A stretch of 64,000 bases of DNA from Spisula solida (Eukaryota; Mollusca; Bivalvia; Venerida; Mactridae): positions 3,782,001 to 3,846,000 of the forward strand of contig OX365948.1 of assembly GCA_947247005.1 (NCBI GenBank), read 5' to 3'. The translations under genes and the position numbers were made by a program. This document shows, piece after piece, positions 1 through 11,800 of this stretch. The stretch's first letter is position 1. The number at the start of each line of letters is the position of its first letter. The notes below the pieces were generated by a model that had not been told where the DNA came from, did no database searches, and saw only the letters and a program-made list of their open reading frames with translations.

Positions 1-974
1 TTATATAAAGGGAGACCATCCTCTCAGTAAACATGCATACATTGTATATAAGGGGAGACCATCCTCCCGGTAAACATGCATACATTGTATATAAGGGGAG
101 ACCATCCTCTCAGTAAACATGCATACATTTTATATAAGGGGAGACCATCCTCCCAGTAAACATGCATACATTTTATATAAAGGGAGACCATCCTCTCAGT
201 AAACATGCATACATTGTATATAAGGGGAGACCATCCTCCCGGTAAACATGCATACATTTTATATAAAGGGAGACCATCCTCCCGGTAAACATGCATACAT
301 TTTATATAAAGGGAGACCATCCTCCCGGTAAACATGCATACATTTTATATAAAGGGAGACCATCCTCTCAGTAAACATGCATACATTTTATATAAAGGGA
401 GACCATCCTCTCAGTAAACATGCATACATTTTATATAAAGGGAGACCATCCTCTCAGTAAACATGCATACATTTTATATAAAGGGAGACCATCCTCTCAG
501 TAAACATGCATACATTTTATATAAAGGGAGACCATCCTCTCAGTAAACATGCATACATTGTATATAAGGGGAGACCATCCTCTCAGTAAACATACATGCA
601 TTGTATATAAGGGGAGACCATCCTCTCAGTAAACATGCATACATTTTATATAAAGGGAGACCATCCTCTCAGTAAACATGCATACATGCATTGTATATAA
701 AGGGAGACCATCCTCTCAGTAAACATGCATACATTTTATATAAAGGGAGACCATCCTCTCAGTAAACATGCATACATTGTATATAAGGGGAGACCATCCT
801 CTCAGTAAACATAAGGGGAGACCATCCTGTCAGTAAACATGCATACATTGTATATAAGGGGAGACCATCCTCTCAGTAAACATACATGCATTGTATATAA
901 GGGGAGACCATCCTGTCAGTAAACATGCATACATTGTATATAAGGGGAGACCATCCTCCCAGTAAACATTCATA
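1..974. repeat. 43-bp minisatellite, block 1
   Basis: Contiguous head-to-tail units of about 43 bp, each containing CATGCATACATT, TATATAAGGGGAGACCATCC and a short CTCTCAGTAAA or CTCCCAGTAAA join. Units differ by a few substitutions, and some are shortened near 597 and 811. Because 43 is not a multiple of 3 and the unit is stop-poor on the minus strand, long repetitive reading frames appear; they are by-products. The array continues after an insertion at 975-1733. Confidence 0.97.
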
Positions 975-1150
975 CTGTCGATTCAAAGATATCTGTCAAA
1001 ACCGCCAGAATGTTCCATTTCTTAATAGGTAGATATATGGATTGACCAATCAGCACTCTTATTTTACTCATGCCATCTTTGACCATAGCTTTATGTATTA
1101 AGATAAGCATAGTGTATTTCATTAGCGTTCTTAGCGTAGTGCATTAAATG

Positions 1151-1215
1151 CACGGTATCAGCATAAAGCATTGGTGAAATCCAAGTAAAGGTTCGAATCC
1201 AGTCTGATACGCATT
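1151..1215 (+). other. tRNA-like fragment with B box
   Basis: GTATCAG and CTGATAC could pair as a 7-bp acceptor stem around GGTTCGAATCC, a perfect B box. The interval is only about 56 nt and the T-stem does not pair well, so this is a relic rather than a functional tRNA gene. Confidence 0.4.
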
Positions 1216-1519
1216 TTATTTGTTATGCTTTTTATAATGTAGTTTTTCTGATGTTTTATATCGACAAATTAATTTTATCACACTTTTCTTTGCGAAAAAA
1301 GAAGCTGGCTTGATATAGATACACTTTGTTTTTTATATTTAGTAGTACATTGAATGCAAAACATGATTGCAGAAATTTCCAGCTTCGCACGATAAATTAA
1401 ATCCTGGTGTGCTTGAATACAAATGCGAATATATCTAGTTTATTCATTGTATATGTGTAATCACCGGAATAAGCAAAAGCATTACAATACATAGTTTAAG
1501 CAAAATTTAAAAAATCTAG

Positions 1520-1607
1520 GCATTGTTGGGATTTAAACTCGCAGTAAATTGTATACATTTTCAAAATAAGACCCACAAAACCATAGCTGTTAACCACTCG
1601 GCTATAG
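1520..1607 (-). other. tRNA-derived SINE head (Ser/Leu type)
   Basis: Read on the minus strand, the A-box-like TAGCCGAGTGGTTAA is followed at tRNA-like spacing by GAGTTTAAATCCC, a degenerate B box. The layout resembles a type II (Ser/Leu) tRNA with a long variable region. It lies inside the inverted-repeat element and shows no proper acceptor stem, so it is called a SINE head or pseudo-tRNA. Confidence 0.5.
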
Positions 1608-1733
1608 GGCAGTTAAAGTTTTGATCATGTAAATGTACTTATGATGTTAGGACATAATCCTGACACACCTGTAATAATCGATCGAGTTGAATGTTTGTTT
1701 ACGCGGTTGTGACAGATAACTTTGAATCAACAG

Positions 1734-2819
1734 TACATTGTATATAAGGGGAGACCATCCTCCCAGAAAACATGCATACATTTTATATAAGGGGAGACCA
1801 TCCTCCCAGAAAACATTCATACATTGTATATAAGGGGAGACCATCCTCCCAGTAAACATGCATACATTTTATATAAGGGGAGACCATCCTCCCAGAAAAC
1901 ATTCATACATTGTATATAAGGGGAGACTATCCTCCCAGTAAACATGCATACATTGTATATAAGGGGATTCCATCCTCTCAGTAAACATTCATACATTGTA
2001 TATAAGGGGAGACTATCCTCCCAGAAAACATTCATACATTGTATATAAGGGGAGACCATCCTCTCAGTAAACATGCATACATTGTATATAAGGGGAGACC
2101 ATCCTCTCAGTAAACATGCATACATAGTATATAAGGGGAGACCATCCTCCCAGTAAACATGCATACATTGTATATAAGGGGAGACCATCCTCCCAGTCAA
2201 CATGCATACATAGTATATAAGGGGAGACCATCCTCCCAGTAAACATGCATACATTGTATTTAAGGGGAGACCATCCTCTCAGTCAACATGCATACATAGT
2301 ATATAAGGGGAGACCATCCTCCCAGTCAACATGCATACATAGTATATAAGGGGAGACCATCCTCCCAGTAAACATGCATACATTGTATTTAAGGGGAGAC
2401 CATCCTCTCAGTCAACATGCATACATTGTATATAAGGGGAGACCATCCTCCCAGTAAACATGCATACATTGTATTTAAGGGGAGACCATCCTCCCAGTAA
2501 ACATGCATACATTGTATTTAAGGGGAGACCATCCTCCCAGTAAACATGCATACATAGTATTTAAGGGGAGACCATCCTCCCAGTAAACATGCATACATTG
2601 TATTTAAGGGGAGACCATCCTCCCAGTAAACATGCATACATTGTATTTAAGGGGAGACCATCCTCCCAGTAAACATGCATACATTGTATTTAAGGGGAGA
2701 CCATCCTCCCAGTAAACATGCATACATTGTATATAAGGGGAGACCATCCTCCCAGTAAACATGCATACATTGTATTTAAGGGGAGATCATCCTCTCAGTA
2801 AACATGCGTACATTGTATA
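1734..2819. repeat. 43-bp minisatellite, block 2
   Basis: Same unit as block 1, about 25 copies. A subset carries TGTATTTAAGG instead of TGTATATAAGG, clustered between about 2260 and 2790. That clustering indicates local homogenisation of sub-variants. Block 2 was continuous with block 1 and block 3 before two insertions. Confidence 0.97.
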
Positions 2820-4193
2820 CTGTATAGCGGGTATATTTCACGGGGTCCATTATTCGCTTTACCTGGATCCTTTTGAATTCACGGTGTCTTGATTTCGCGC
2901 AAACGACCTCGACCACGAATTTAAAACCTAGTTGGTAAACATGAAATGGGAGGTCAATCTTACGTTAGTTACACCTTGGGAAATAAAAAAAAGGAAATTG
3001 ATTGCTGAATACGGCAATTTAAAAAGCTTAAAACTTAAATGCAATAACATATAAGGGCGTGTGCTTCTGTTCTTCTAAATTTGATGATTTATACACAATT
3101 TACGGGATTTGCAAATTACACAGTTAGCTTATTATTTTATTCATAAATCACTTGTTGCTTTTCGACTGTTATTTTGAACAGTTTGTTCGATGTCTGAGTT
3201 GATTATCATTGAAAAATGTACACAAACAAATACTGCAAACAAAATCGTTAAATTTAACAAGTTTGATGCACTTGCTTATAATTAACGCCTTTTAACGTTT
3301 AGAAAACATGAAGCACATATGAAAGTTGATGCACATGCAAAGAGTTTACACATGTTTTACAAAAATCTAATTTTGAATTATATTTTGTAATTCATTATAA
3401 GTCGTAGTCTTATTGTCATATCTTGCTTGTTTATTTCTTGTTGCTCCTTCACATGTTTTTAGTCCCCTACCAGTTTTTGACCGGAGGGAACTATAGGTTT
3501 GCCCTCCGTCTGTCCGTACGTCAGTCAGTCCGTCAAAAAATCTGGATCCTGACATAACTGAAACAGTTTCCAAGCTAAGTTTATGAAACTTAGTATGTGG
3601 ATAGGGGGCAATAAGGGGATTATGCACGTCTAAGAATATTTTGATTCTGACAAAAATTGTGGTTGCTATGGTGACAGAAAGAGTGAAAATATGCCCAAAT
3701 CTGGATCCTGTCATAACTCAAACAGTTTCCAAGCTAAGTTTATGAAACTTGGTATGTGGATAGAGGGCAATAAGGGGATTATGCACGTCTAAAAATATTT
3801 TGATTCTGACAAAAAATGTGGTTGCTATGGCAACAAAAAGAGTAAAAATATGCCCAAATCTGGATCCTGTCATAACTCAGTTTTCAAGCTAGGTTTATGA
3901 CACTTGATATGTGGATAGGGGGCAATGAGGGGATTATGCACGTCTAAAAATATTTTGATTCTGACAAAAATGTGGTTGCTATGGCAACAGAAACATTGAA
4001 AATGGCTTAAAACCGGTAGGGGACTTCTGTATTGCTTGCAATTCTTAATTACTTGTTAATCATGAATTGTCTCCTTTTGTAAAATTTGTACATTCACGAG
4101 GTTAATATTTCGCTGTGTTTAGATTTCGCGCTATTAATGCTGACCGCGAATATAGCAAAAATTAAACCCCCGTGAAATATACCCGCTATACAG
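2820..4193. mobile_element. TA-target inverted-repeat element (1.4 kb)
   Basis: The termini are nearly perfect inverted repeats: CTGTATAGCGGGTATATTTC at the left and its complement at 4174-4193. Each end is flanked by TA, and removing the element restores the minisatellite junction CATTGTATATAAGG. The interior has no transposase-like frame and hosts a second element (3461-4025). It is a non-autonomous element of a TA-target (Tc1/mariner/pogo-like) superfamily; the family is not recognised. Confidence 0.9.
3461..4025 (+). mobile_element. AGTCCCCTACC-type short-TIR element, internal repeats
   Basis: Begins AGTCCCCTACCAGTTTTTGA and ends AAAACCGGTAGGGGACTT, short inverted ends. Inside are a GTCC-rich patch and about three tandem copies of a roughly 155-bp unit holding TCTGGATCCTG, TATGAAACTTGGTATGTGGA and GGGGATTATGCACGTCTAA. 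A shorter copy of the family lies at 35053-35299. No coding capacity is seen. Confidence 0.85.
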
Positions 4194-4590
4194 TATAAGG
4201 GGAGACCATCCTCTCAGTAAACATGCATACATTGTATATAAGGGGAGACCATCCTCAGAGTAAACATGCATACATTGTATATAAGGGGAGACCAACCTTC
4301 CAGTAAACATGCATACATTGTATATAAGGGGAGACCATCCTCCGAGTATACATGCATACATTGTATATAAGGAGAGACCATCCTCCCAGTAAACATTCAT
4401 ACATTGTATATAAGGGGAGACCATCCTCCCAGTAAACATGCATACATTGTATATAAGGGGAGACCATCCTCTCAGTAAACATGCATACATTGTATATAAG
4501 GGGAGACCATCCTCTCAGTAAACATGCATACATTGTATATAAGGGAGACCATCCTCTCAGTAAACATGCATACATTGTATATAAGGGGAG
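4194..4590. repeat. 43-bp minisatellite, block 3
   Basis: About nine units of the same repeat as 1-974, restarting with TATAAGG exactly where the 2820-4193 insertion ends. The last unit decays into TATAAGGGGAGCACTCATAA near 4590, the outer edge of the array. Confidence 0.96.
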
Positions 4591-4775
4591 CACTCATAAC
4601 TCATAAGGGAGACAATCTACTTCAGATTATTCAAGTGAATGTCACTACTCTTATATTTGTTACCAATGTTCCTAAAAACTCTAAACAAACGTCGATGGAT
4701 GTTGCCTGATTTTAAGGCAAGTTAGTCACAATACATTTGTACCTGAAGCATTTATGTGGATTTATTCGAAGATTT

Positions 4776-4848
4776 ACAGGCCATGGTCCAGTGATAAGTG
4801 CTCTGAATTTGTAACCTGGTGATCTGGGTTTAAATCATGGTCATAGCA
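4776..4848 (+). mobile_element. tRNA-derived SINE head
   Basis: CATGGTCCAGTGATAAGTGC resembles a pol III A box and GGGTTTAAATCATGG a degenerate B box, spaced as in a tRNA. No acceptor stem closes it. It directly abuts the inverted-repeat element that starts at 4849. Confidence 0.55.
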
Positions 4849-5172
4849 GGAGCCCGACGGTTAACTTGCCTAACCAAACCGCTACTGAGCGCTCGATAGA
4901 GCTATGCTAGGAAACAGTTTGCTTCAAGAAAGCGGAAAAAGCAAAAAGATTATATGCTGAGTGGTGAGCTTTCACAGATAGCAAACCACTGTGTAGCAAA
5001 CTGCTATCGGGTCCTACCGAAGTGATCTGTTGCACAAGATAGTGCTCGCCAAGCAGTGCTAAGAAACAGTATGCTATCGGCGAGCACTGGTCGCTGGTAG
5101 CGTGTCGTTGCATAGGCGTGGGAAGTGCTTGATAGTGCAATTTGGAAGCGGCTTGGTTAGGCAACAGGCTCC
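4849..5172. mobile_element. Small inverted-repeat element (MITE-like)
   Basis: GGAGCCCGACGGTTAACTTG with CCTAACCAAACCGCT at the left mirrors AGCGGCTTGGTTAGG with CAACAGGCTCC at the right, an imperfect TIR of about 30 bp over 324 bp. The interior has shorter self-related pieces (GAAACAGTTTGCT, GAAACAGTATGCT). A fragment of the same right end (GCAACAGACTCCAGG) lies near 16540. There is no coding capacity. Confidence 0.65.
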
Positions 5173-5800
5173 AGGTCATACCCTTCCATGAAAATTTGGA
5201 ATATCAATTTTCTTCCAAAGGTGGAGAAGTTGCTGGTTCCTTGCGAAAAGGCAAGTTAAAAATGATTAGGATACAGCCCAGGAAAACCGTTATGGTGAAT
5301 TGGCTGCTGTATATAATTGAACAATTGTTCAGAAGTACACTGTAGTGTTAAACCAGAATAATAATCATGGGTGCAAGTTTTCAGGTATTTATATCTGATT
5401 TCAGGTTTTTGAGAGTGCCAAAGTCAGTTTTACTGAATTTTCAGAATATAAATTGACATTTTTTTCAGAATTTCAGGTTTTTCATAAGATTAACTTGCAC
5501 CAATAGAATATACAAACAAGGAATCATAGTAAGTGTATACATGCAAATTGTGTTACATTCTGATATTTTGGGCAGAAAGTGTGTTCCGCTAATTTGAAGT
5601 TTCAGGTTCTATAACTGGATTGTTTTACAAATTTTTAAACAAATTGCCCAGACAGATCACTAAAATATTTAACGTTAAAAGACAATTTAAGCGTTTTCAG
5701 TAAAAATATTTAATTTCTACAAACTTCTGTTTAACAATATTGCACTTTTTAGAGCTTATAACTACAGTAACTATAAAACAATTTGGATGTTCATGATCGT
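5173..5800. other. Intergenic, 3' flank of the EF-hand gene
   Basis: AT-rich sequence without a supported gene. Short TTTCAGG words recur at 5380-5490. On the minus strand, ATTAAA at 5714-5709, about 90 nt beyond the stop of the EF-hand gene, is a plausible variant poly(A) signal. Confidence 0.6.
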
Positions 5801-8800
5801 TCAAGCATTGACCAATGGCCTTGATACACATGGAACTTGTCTGTTAGGTGAATTAGTTCGACCAAGTGACGGTGAATTATGTATACATTTGATGAAGGTT
5901 CCTATCGGGCTATTTGAGTACCTTGGTGAGCTTATAATCGTCACTGGCTGCCCTTTAGGTACGGTCATATTGGGTGGCCTCTGAGCGTGGCTAACAAATC
6001 TGAATGGTCCCGGTTTCCATGGACACACAACAAAAGCTTCTTCCTCACGATGTGGAGAATATGCGCTGTAGACAACTCTAAAATTTTGTAGAAGTTTTTT
6101 TGGCTGGATAACGTCGGCATATAATTTATCCCAGTGGTCCCATGCATTACGGATCTCTGCTTGACGCAAGTTATGGTAATAGGCATCTATGGCTTGTTTC
6201 GACTGAAAATGATGAATGGAATTCTTGTGAGAAAGGATTGAACATACTTATAACAAAGGGTTGTGATATTTAGCTGGTGTAACTGTTTGTAGATTCAACA
6301 TATAACAGAAGGCTGTAATATTTAGATGGTATAACTGTCTGTAGAGTATTGAAACCTAGAGTTTTCTACCTCAGTTAACTTTATATTGGTACCAACATAT
6401 CGATCATAACATCATGACATTGCAGCATACCGTACCAGTCTACATGTGACATAAAACAAGAACAGTTCTAACAATTTAATCAAAATATTGTTTTGACAAA
6501 AGACACCATAATTACATTATGTATGAATTTATTTACAATAGCCATTAATAGCTATGATGACTTGAATGCTAAAATTTTATTCAGCCAGGAGCTTTGTAGA
6601 ACATGTATTACCTGCTTGACCAATGACCTAATGTCCTTTAATCTACTGACCCTATGACAACAAAGACCATATGCTGGTCATTATCAACATTCATACCAAT
6701 ATTTGAAGTTTTATTATCTCAGATTGCAGCATTTATTAACTGTGAAGCAATTTAATCTACCAACAGACCAATCAACATTAGCAAAACAATATACCCACTC
6801 ATCATTAATAAGGGGAGGCCCTGTGAGTTGCACAACAAGCCTGCATGCATACTACATGTAGTACCAAATAACTTACCTTCGCTCGTATACGATGTAAGTC
6901 ATTAAATGTTGGTTTCACAGATGTTGGTTTCATTTTCAGACTTGGTAATGGTACATCAAGATACTGTATCCTAGGTGTGGTCCAACCTACTCCAGATAGA
7001 GCTGTTCTGTTCTCACCTACAAAATCATACCAAAATAAATCTCTACATAACTTCAGTAACTTCCGCAGAACATCATAACCATAACTAAAACATGACACAT
7101 TTTCATTAAATTTGAGATAGCTGCTCGGAATGTATTTCTTAATTATCAGTGAAAAATTGAAGCCAATACTTTGAATTCATTTTGTGTAATAAGCAATTTA
7201 GTACACGATTTACTGCGCAACCATTGAATATATGCATTAGGCTTGTGAGTCGTTACACTGACATTTGATCAATTATTGAATTCTTTCATAGTTTAACAAT
7301 CCTGTATAATGTTTAACATACTAGTTTGTATTGTATATATATATAGGCATTATATTACGGTATTGAGAGTATGAAAAGTTGGGGGATAGGACGAAGACCC
7401 AGTATGGTATTTATGATGTAATGAATAAATTTGCTTCTTTCTGTTACTGAAATGCCTGAATCAACTAGGCAGCTGTAATCGGGTACACCATGATCCACAC
7501 CTGTATATTGCTATGGTGTGACAAGGTGCAGGGGCAGATACAGGATTTGGTATTGGGGGGATGGGGTTGTAAATATTGACATGCACACCCCCCCTCCCCA
7601 GGAAAAAAGAGGGAGAAAATTTTTTATTGTTGATATAAGAAGCGTGCCCCAGAAGTCATAATGTGCATGCAAAGCAAGCACGAAGAAATGCATATTCATA
7701 GTTTTACACCTCGAACAAAAGAAAAATTGTACACCATAATCTGCCCCTCCCCCCTTAATTCAGCCCTTGAGGTGTAACTAATGAGAAAAGGAGAGAACCA
7801 CACATATTGATGATATAAAGTGATTACCTGATTGGCAAGACCCATCTAAATTTTCACCGCATCTCTTTTTCATGTTTTTACCAGTGTTACTGTCCTCAGA
7901 TGCAGCACAATTTCTCAAAGAAACGGAATAAACTTGAGGTACATCTAATGTTGAACGTTTGGCTGCTGGCTCCTCATTTTCTGTTGTTGTATTACCTCGA
8001 AACTTTGCAGTAACTGAAGCAAAAGTAGTCAGCATTTAATGTTGTTACGTAACAATGAAATGCATACATTTCAATGCATTTCTATGATTGTCCACTTGGT
8101 TTATCATATTTATGTAAAGTGTTTGTAGAAAAAAGAAATAACAGAACAGCTGATAATATACTGAGTTCCAAAAGTTTTGCATCTTTGTTCAATTCTGTAT
8201 ACAGTATAACCTCCGTAGAGCGACATCCGGAGGAGGCAGAAAAAACTGTCGCTCTGCAGAGGTGTCACTCTGTAGAGGTCGACTTTTTCAGAATGTCGTT
8301 CATAGACTATCGAGTGTACGGAATCCCGGTAGTCTTAATTTATGTCGTTTGTTTGTTATTAAATGCATAAAATTAGATTTACTCGTAGCCGCGAGTTTTG
8401 CGACATAATTCTTAATTATTTAATTAATAAGATCGATGATAAGATACAAAAATGCGTACATTTCATGGGTCTAGCAACTCTCAACATTATAAACCGAATC
8501 CATATTATTTTACGCACATGCTTAAATTGTTTACCTTCACAGTGTTAAAATCTAGATTACGTCATATCGCTCACTACACAATTTGCACACGTGATCGGTA
8601 ATTTGTTTACCTCTCACGTGTAACTTGGTCAGTGCATATGCTGAAATTGACAGTTTTAGACGACGTGATTAACCATTAACACGACGTGAACGTGAATGTC
8701 CTTTCTTACACTGATTTATAAGCGCGTATTGATATTTCATTTACAATTATTAATTACGCATATCATCATGTACGGTGTTACTGTGTCATATTGTCTAACT

Positions 8801-11800
8801 GATCACAAAGACAGTCGCTAATTTACTTGCTCCCGTGGCTACCAGATGAGCGATAACTATTATAATCCACGAAGGTGCGAAAAATAGAAAACAACATCGT
8901 ATGGAGTTATAGTGTAAACACGTGTGAATATGCCGTTGTACAAACACACCTGTCGCTTCTCAGAGGTAAACCATGCAAAAGGTATACAATTTTAACGGCA
9001 GTTTGCCGCTCTGTGGAGGTGTCGTTCTACGGAGGTTAAAATAAGAGTGAAAACGAACGGGGGGAAATAAAAGTGCCGCTCCTCGGAGGTTGTCGCTTCT
9101 CAGAGGTGCCGTTTCGGGAGGTTATACTGTATTTTCAAAATGTGACATATAACCAATTCTTAAATTCACATAACGGTGCAACAGCTGTTGCTATAACTTC
9201 TGCCGCGCAAACAATGACCACTGTTACGCTTGATTGAACACACAGATGAAAGTTTTTTCCCCCCTCTATTTTTTCCCCGGGGAAAAAATTGACTAGTCAG
9301 TTTCTTCCCCGGGGAAAAAATTGACTAGTCAATTTTTTCCCCCCTTAGTCCTTTTTTTCCCCCCTATGAAATTGTTCTTTCTGGTGAAGAATAATTGATT
9401 TATTAGAGGGGGGAAGAAATGGACTAGTCAGTTTCTTCCCCCCTCTGTTCAGACATTTGCAAGTATGATGGGGGAGAGAATGGACTAGTCAGTTCTTTCC
9501 CCCAGACTTGTTATTTACAGATTGGAAGGAAGAAAAATTGACTTGTCCATTCCATCCCTGTTTTGTTTATGGCTAATATGAGGTTAAATAATTGGTACTT
9601 GTCCATTCTTTCACCCCTAGTTAATGAATTATGGGAGGGGTGAAGGAATTGACTAGTCTGTTCTTTCCCCCCCACCGACTTTCTTCGCCATTTTCTTCCA
9701 CCTCAGATGAGTCATAAACAAGTTGAATGGGGGAAAAGAAAGGACTAGTCAGGTCCTGCCCCCCCCCCTCTGTTCAGATGTTTACTAGAAGGGTAGGGAA
9801 AGAAAGGACTAGTCAGTTTCTTCCCTCTGTTCAGACATATTACAAGTATGATGGGGGAAAGAATGGACTAGTCAGTTTCCTCCCCCTCTGTTCAGAAGTT
9901 TACAAGTATGAGGGGGAAAAGAATGGACTAGTCAGTTTCTTCCCCCCTCTGTTCAGACATTTGCAAGTATGATGGGGGAAAGAATGGACTAGTCAGTTTC
10001 TTCCCCCTCTGTTCAGAAGTTTACAAGTATGAGGGGGGAAAGAATGGACTTGTCAGTTTATTCCCCCCTCTGTTCAGACATTTACAAGTATGATGGGGGA
10101 AAGAACTGACTATTAAGTTTCTTCCCCCCTCTGTTCAGACATTAACAAGTATGATGGGGGAAAGAATGGACTAGTCAGTTTCTTCCCCCTCTGTTCAGAA
10201 GTTTACAAGTATGAGGGGGGAAAGAATGGACTAGTCAGTTTCTTCCCCCCTCTGTTCAGACATTTACAAGTATGATGGGGGAAAGAACTGACTATTAAGT
10301 TTCTTCCCCCCTCTGTTCAGACATTAACAAGTATGATGGGGGAAAGAATGGACTAGTCAGTTTCTTCCCCCTCTGTTCAGAAGTTTACAAGTATGAGGGG
10401 GGAAAGAATGGACTAGTCAGTTTCTTCCCCCCTCTGTTCAGACATTTACAAGTATGATTGGGGAAAGAACTGACTAGTCAGTTTCTTCCCCCTCTGTTCA
10501 GACATTTACAAGTATGATGGGGGAAAGAATGGACTAGTCAGTTTCTTCCCCCTCTGTTCAGAAGTTTACGAGTATGAGGGGGGAAAGAATGGACTAGTCA
10601 GTTTCTTCCCCCCTCTGTTCAGACATTTACAAGTATGATGGGGGAAAGAACTGACTAGTCAGTTTCTTCCCCCCTCTGTTCAGACATTTACAAGTATGAT
10701 AGGGGAAAGAATAGACTAGTCAGTTTCTTCCCCCCTCTGTTCAGACATTTACAAGTATGATGGGGGAAAGAATGGACTAGTCAGTTTCTTCCCCCTCTGT
10801 TCAGACGTTTACAAGTATGATTTCATTCAAGAATGGACTAGTCAGTCTCTCCCCCCCCCCCTCTGTTCAGCCATTGAGGAAAGAGCAGACTAGTCAATGT
10901 CTTGGCCCCCATTTGATGAGTCATAAACATGTTGGGGGGTAATTGCACTAGGTAATTTTTTCCTCCTGACAAATCATGAAAAAAGAAAAGATTTCAGACT
11001 ACCAGTTAGTTATTAACCCCATCACAAAATATTAAAGAGTAGAATCTAGGAGGTATAAATCAACAAAAAAAGTTTAAAAAAAACTTCCCCATTGCAAAAT
11101 ATTTCATTATAGGGGGGAAAAACTGACTAGTCAGTTTCTTCCCCGGGGAAAAAATTGACTAGTTAGTTTTTTCCCCATCACAAAAATATAATTGTAGGGG
11201 GGAAAAAACTGACTAGGGGGGAAAAAACTGACTGGGGGAAAAACTGGACTGTTACACCTGTACTAAAGATTCTGTACTTTTGACTCGAGAGTGTGTGTCA
11301 AGTTTATGTATTTCATGAAATTACTATTTGATGAAATTATTGAACGTTATGTTATTTGATTGATAATATGTTTTTTTAAACATTAATGCTTTTATTGTTT
11401 ATCAACCTGTAACAATTTTTTGAAATTTTGTCATCGAAAAAAAAATGCAAAACTTTTGGAACTCAGTATATATTCACATCAGTTGATCGAAAAGCATGTT
11501 TCTCTCATTACTTGACTCTAGGAAGGCAGTAAATAATAAATAATAAAACATAATGCAGCAACTTTCATTACGACCAGGAACAAACTTGTCTGATAGGGGT
11601 CGTCACAAATAATTCCAAAGACCTGAAAGCATTGTCTATTGCTCATTCTCACCACATTTAATTTTTTTCATAAAAGGCAATCAACTGTAGACAGTGGTGT
11701 CCTATATATGTATATAGTTATCAATTAGACATCATCAGGCATAGGTGGACAAGTGGTCCAGTGGTAAGGGCTACTGACTGCTGATCCGAAGGTTGTGGGT

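Larger units (their letters stand above)
975..1733. mobile_element. TA-target inverted-repeat element in the minisatellite
   Basis: The ends form an imperfect inverted repeat of about 32 bp: left CTGTCGATTCAAAGATATCT, right (reverse strand) CTGTTGATTCAAAGTTATCT. Both ends are bordered by TA, and joining the flanks through one TA restores a normal unit (CATTCATACATTG). It therefore inserted into an existing array. No transposase frame is seen, so it is non-autonomous. The interior carries two tRNA-like stretches. Confidence 0.85.
8161..11466. mobile_element. 3.3-kb TA-flanked TIR element filled with a minisatellite
   Basis: CTGAGTTCCAAAAGTTTTGC at 8161 and its exact complement ending at 11466 form a perfect TIR of at least 22 bp, each end flanked by TA. 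The element sits in the EF-hand gene intron between exons 12373-12229 and 8013-7828. It contains a nested pogo-like MITE 40 bp from its left end and a palindromic minisatellite over about 2 kb. No transposase frame is visible. Confidence 0.85.

Noticed and set aside
1817..2254. A 145-codon minus-strand frame (and others of the same kind in 24-335 and 4134-4593)
   Set aside because: The translation simply repeats every 43 residues, present in several frames of a stop-poor minisatellite.
1..4590. Repeat blocks resembling a CRISPR array
   Set aside because: Units are contiguous 43-bp tandem repeats without unique spacers, and the context is eukaryotic with introns and SINEs.
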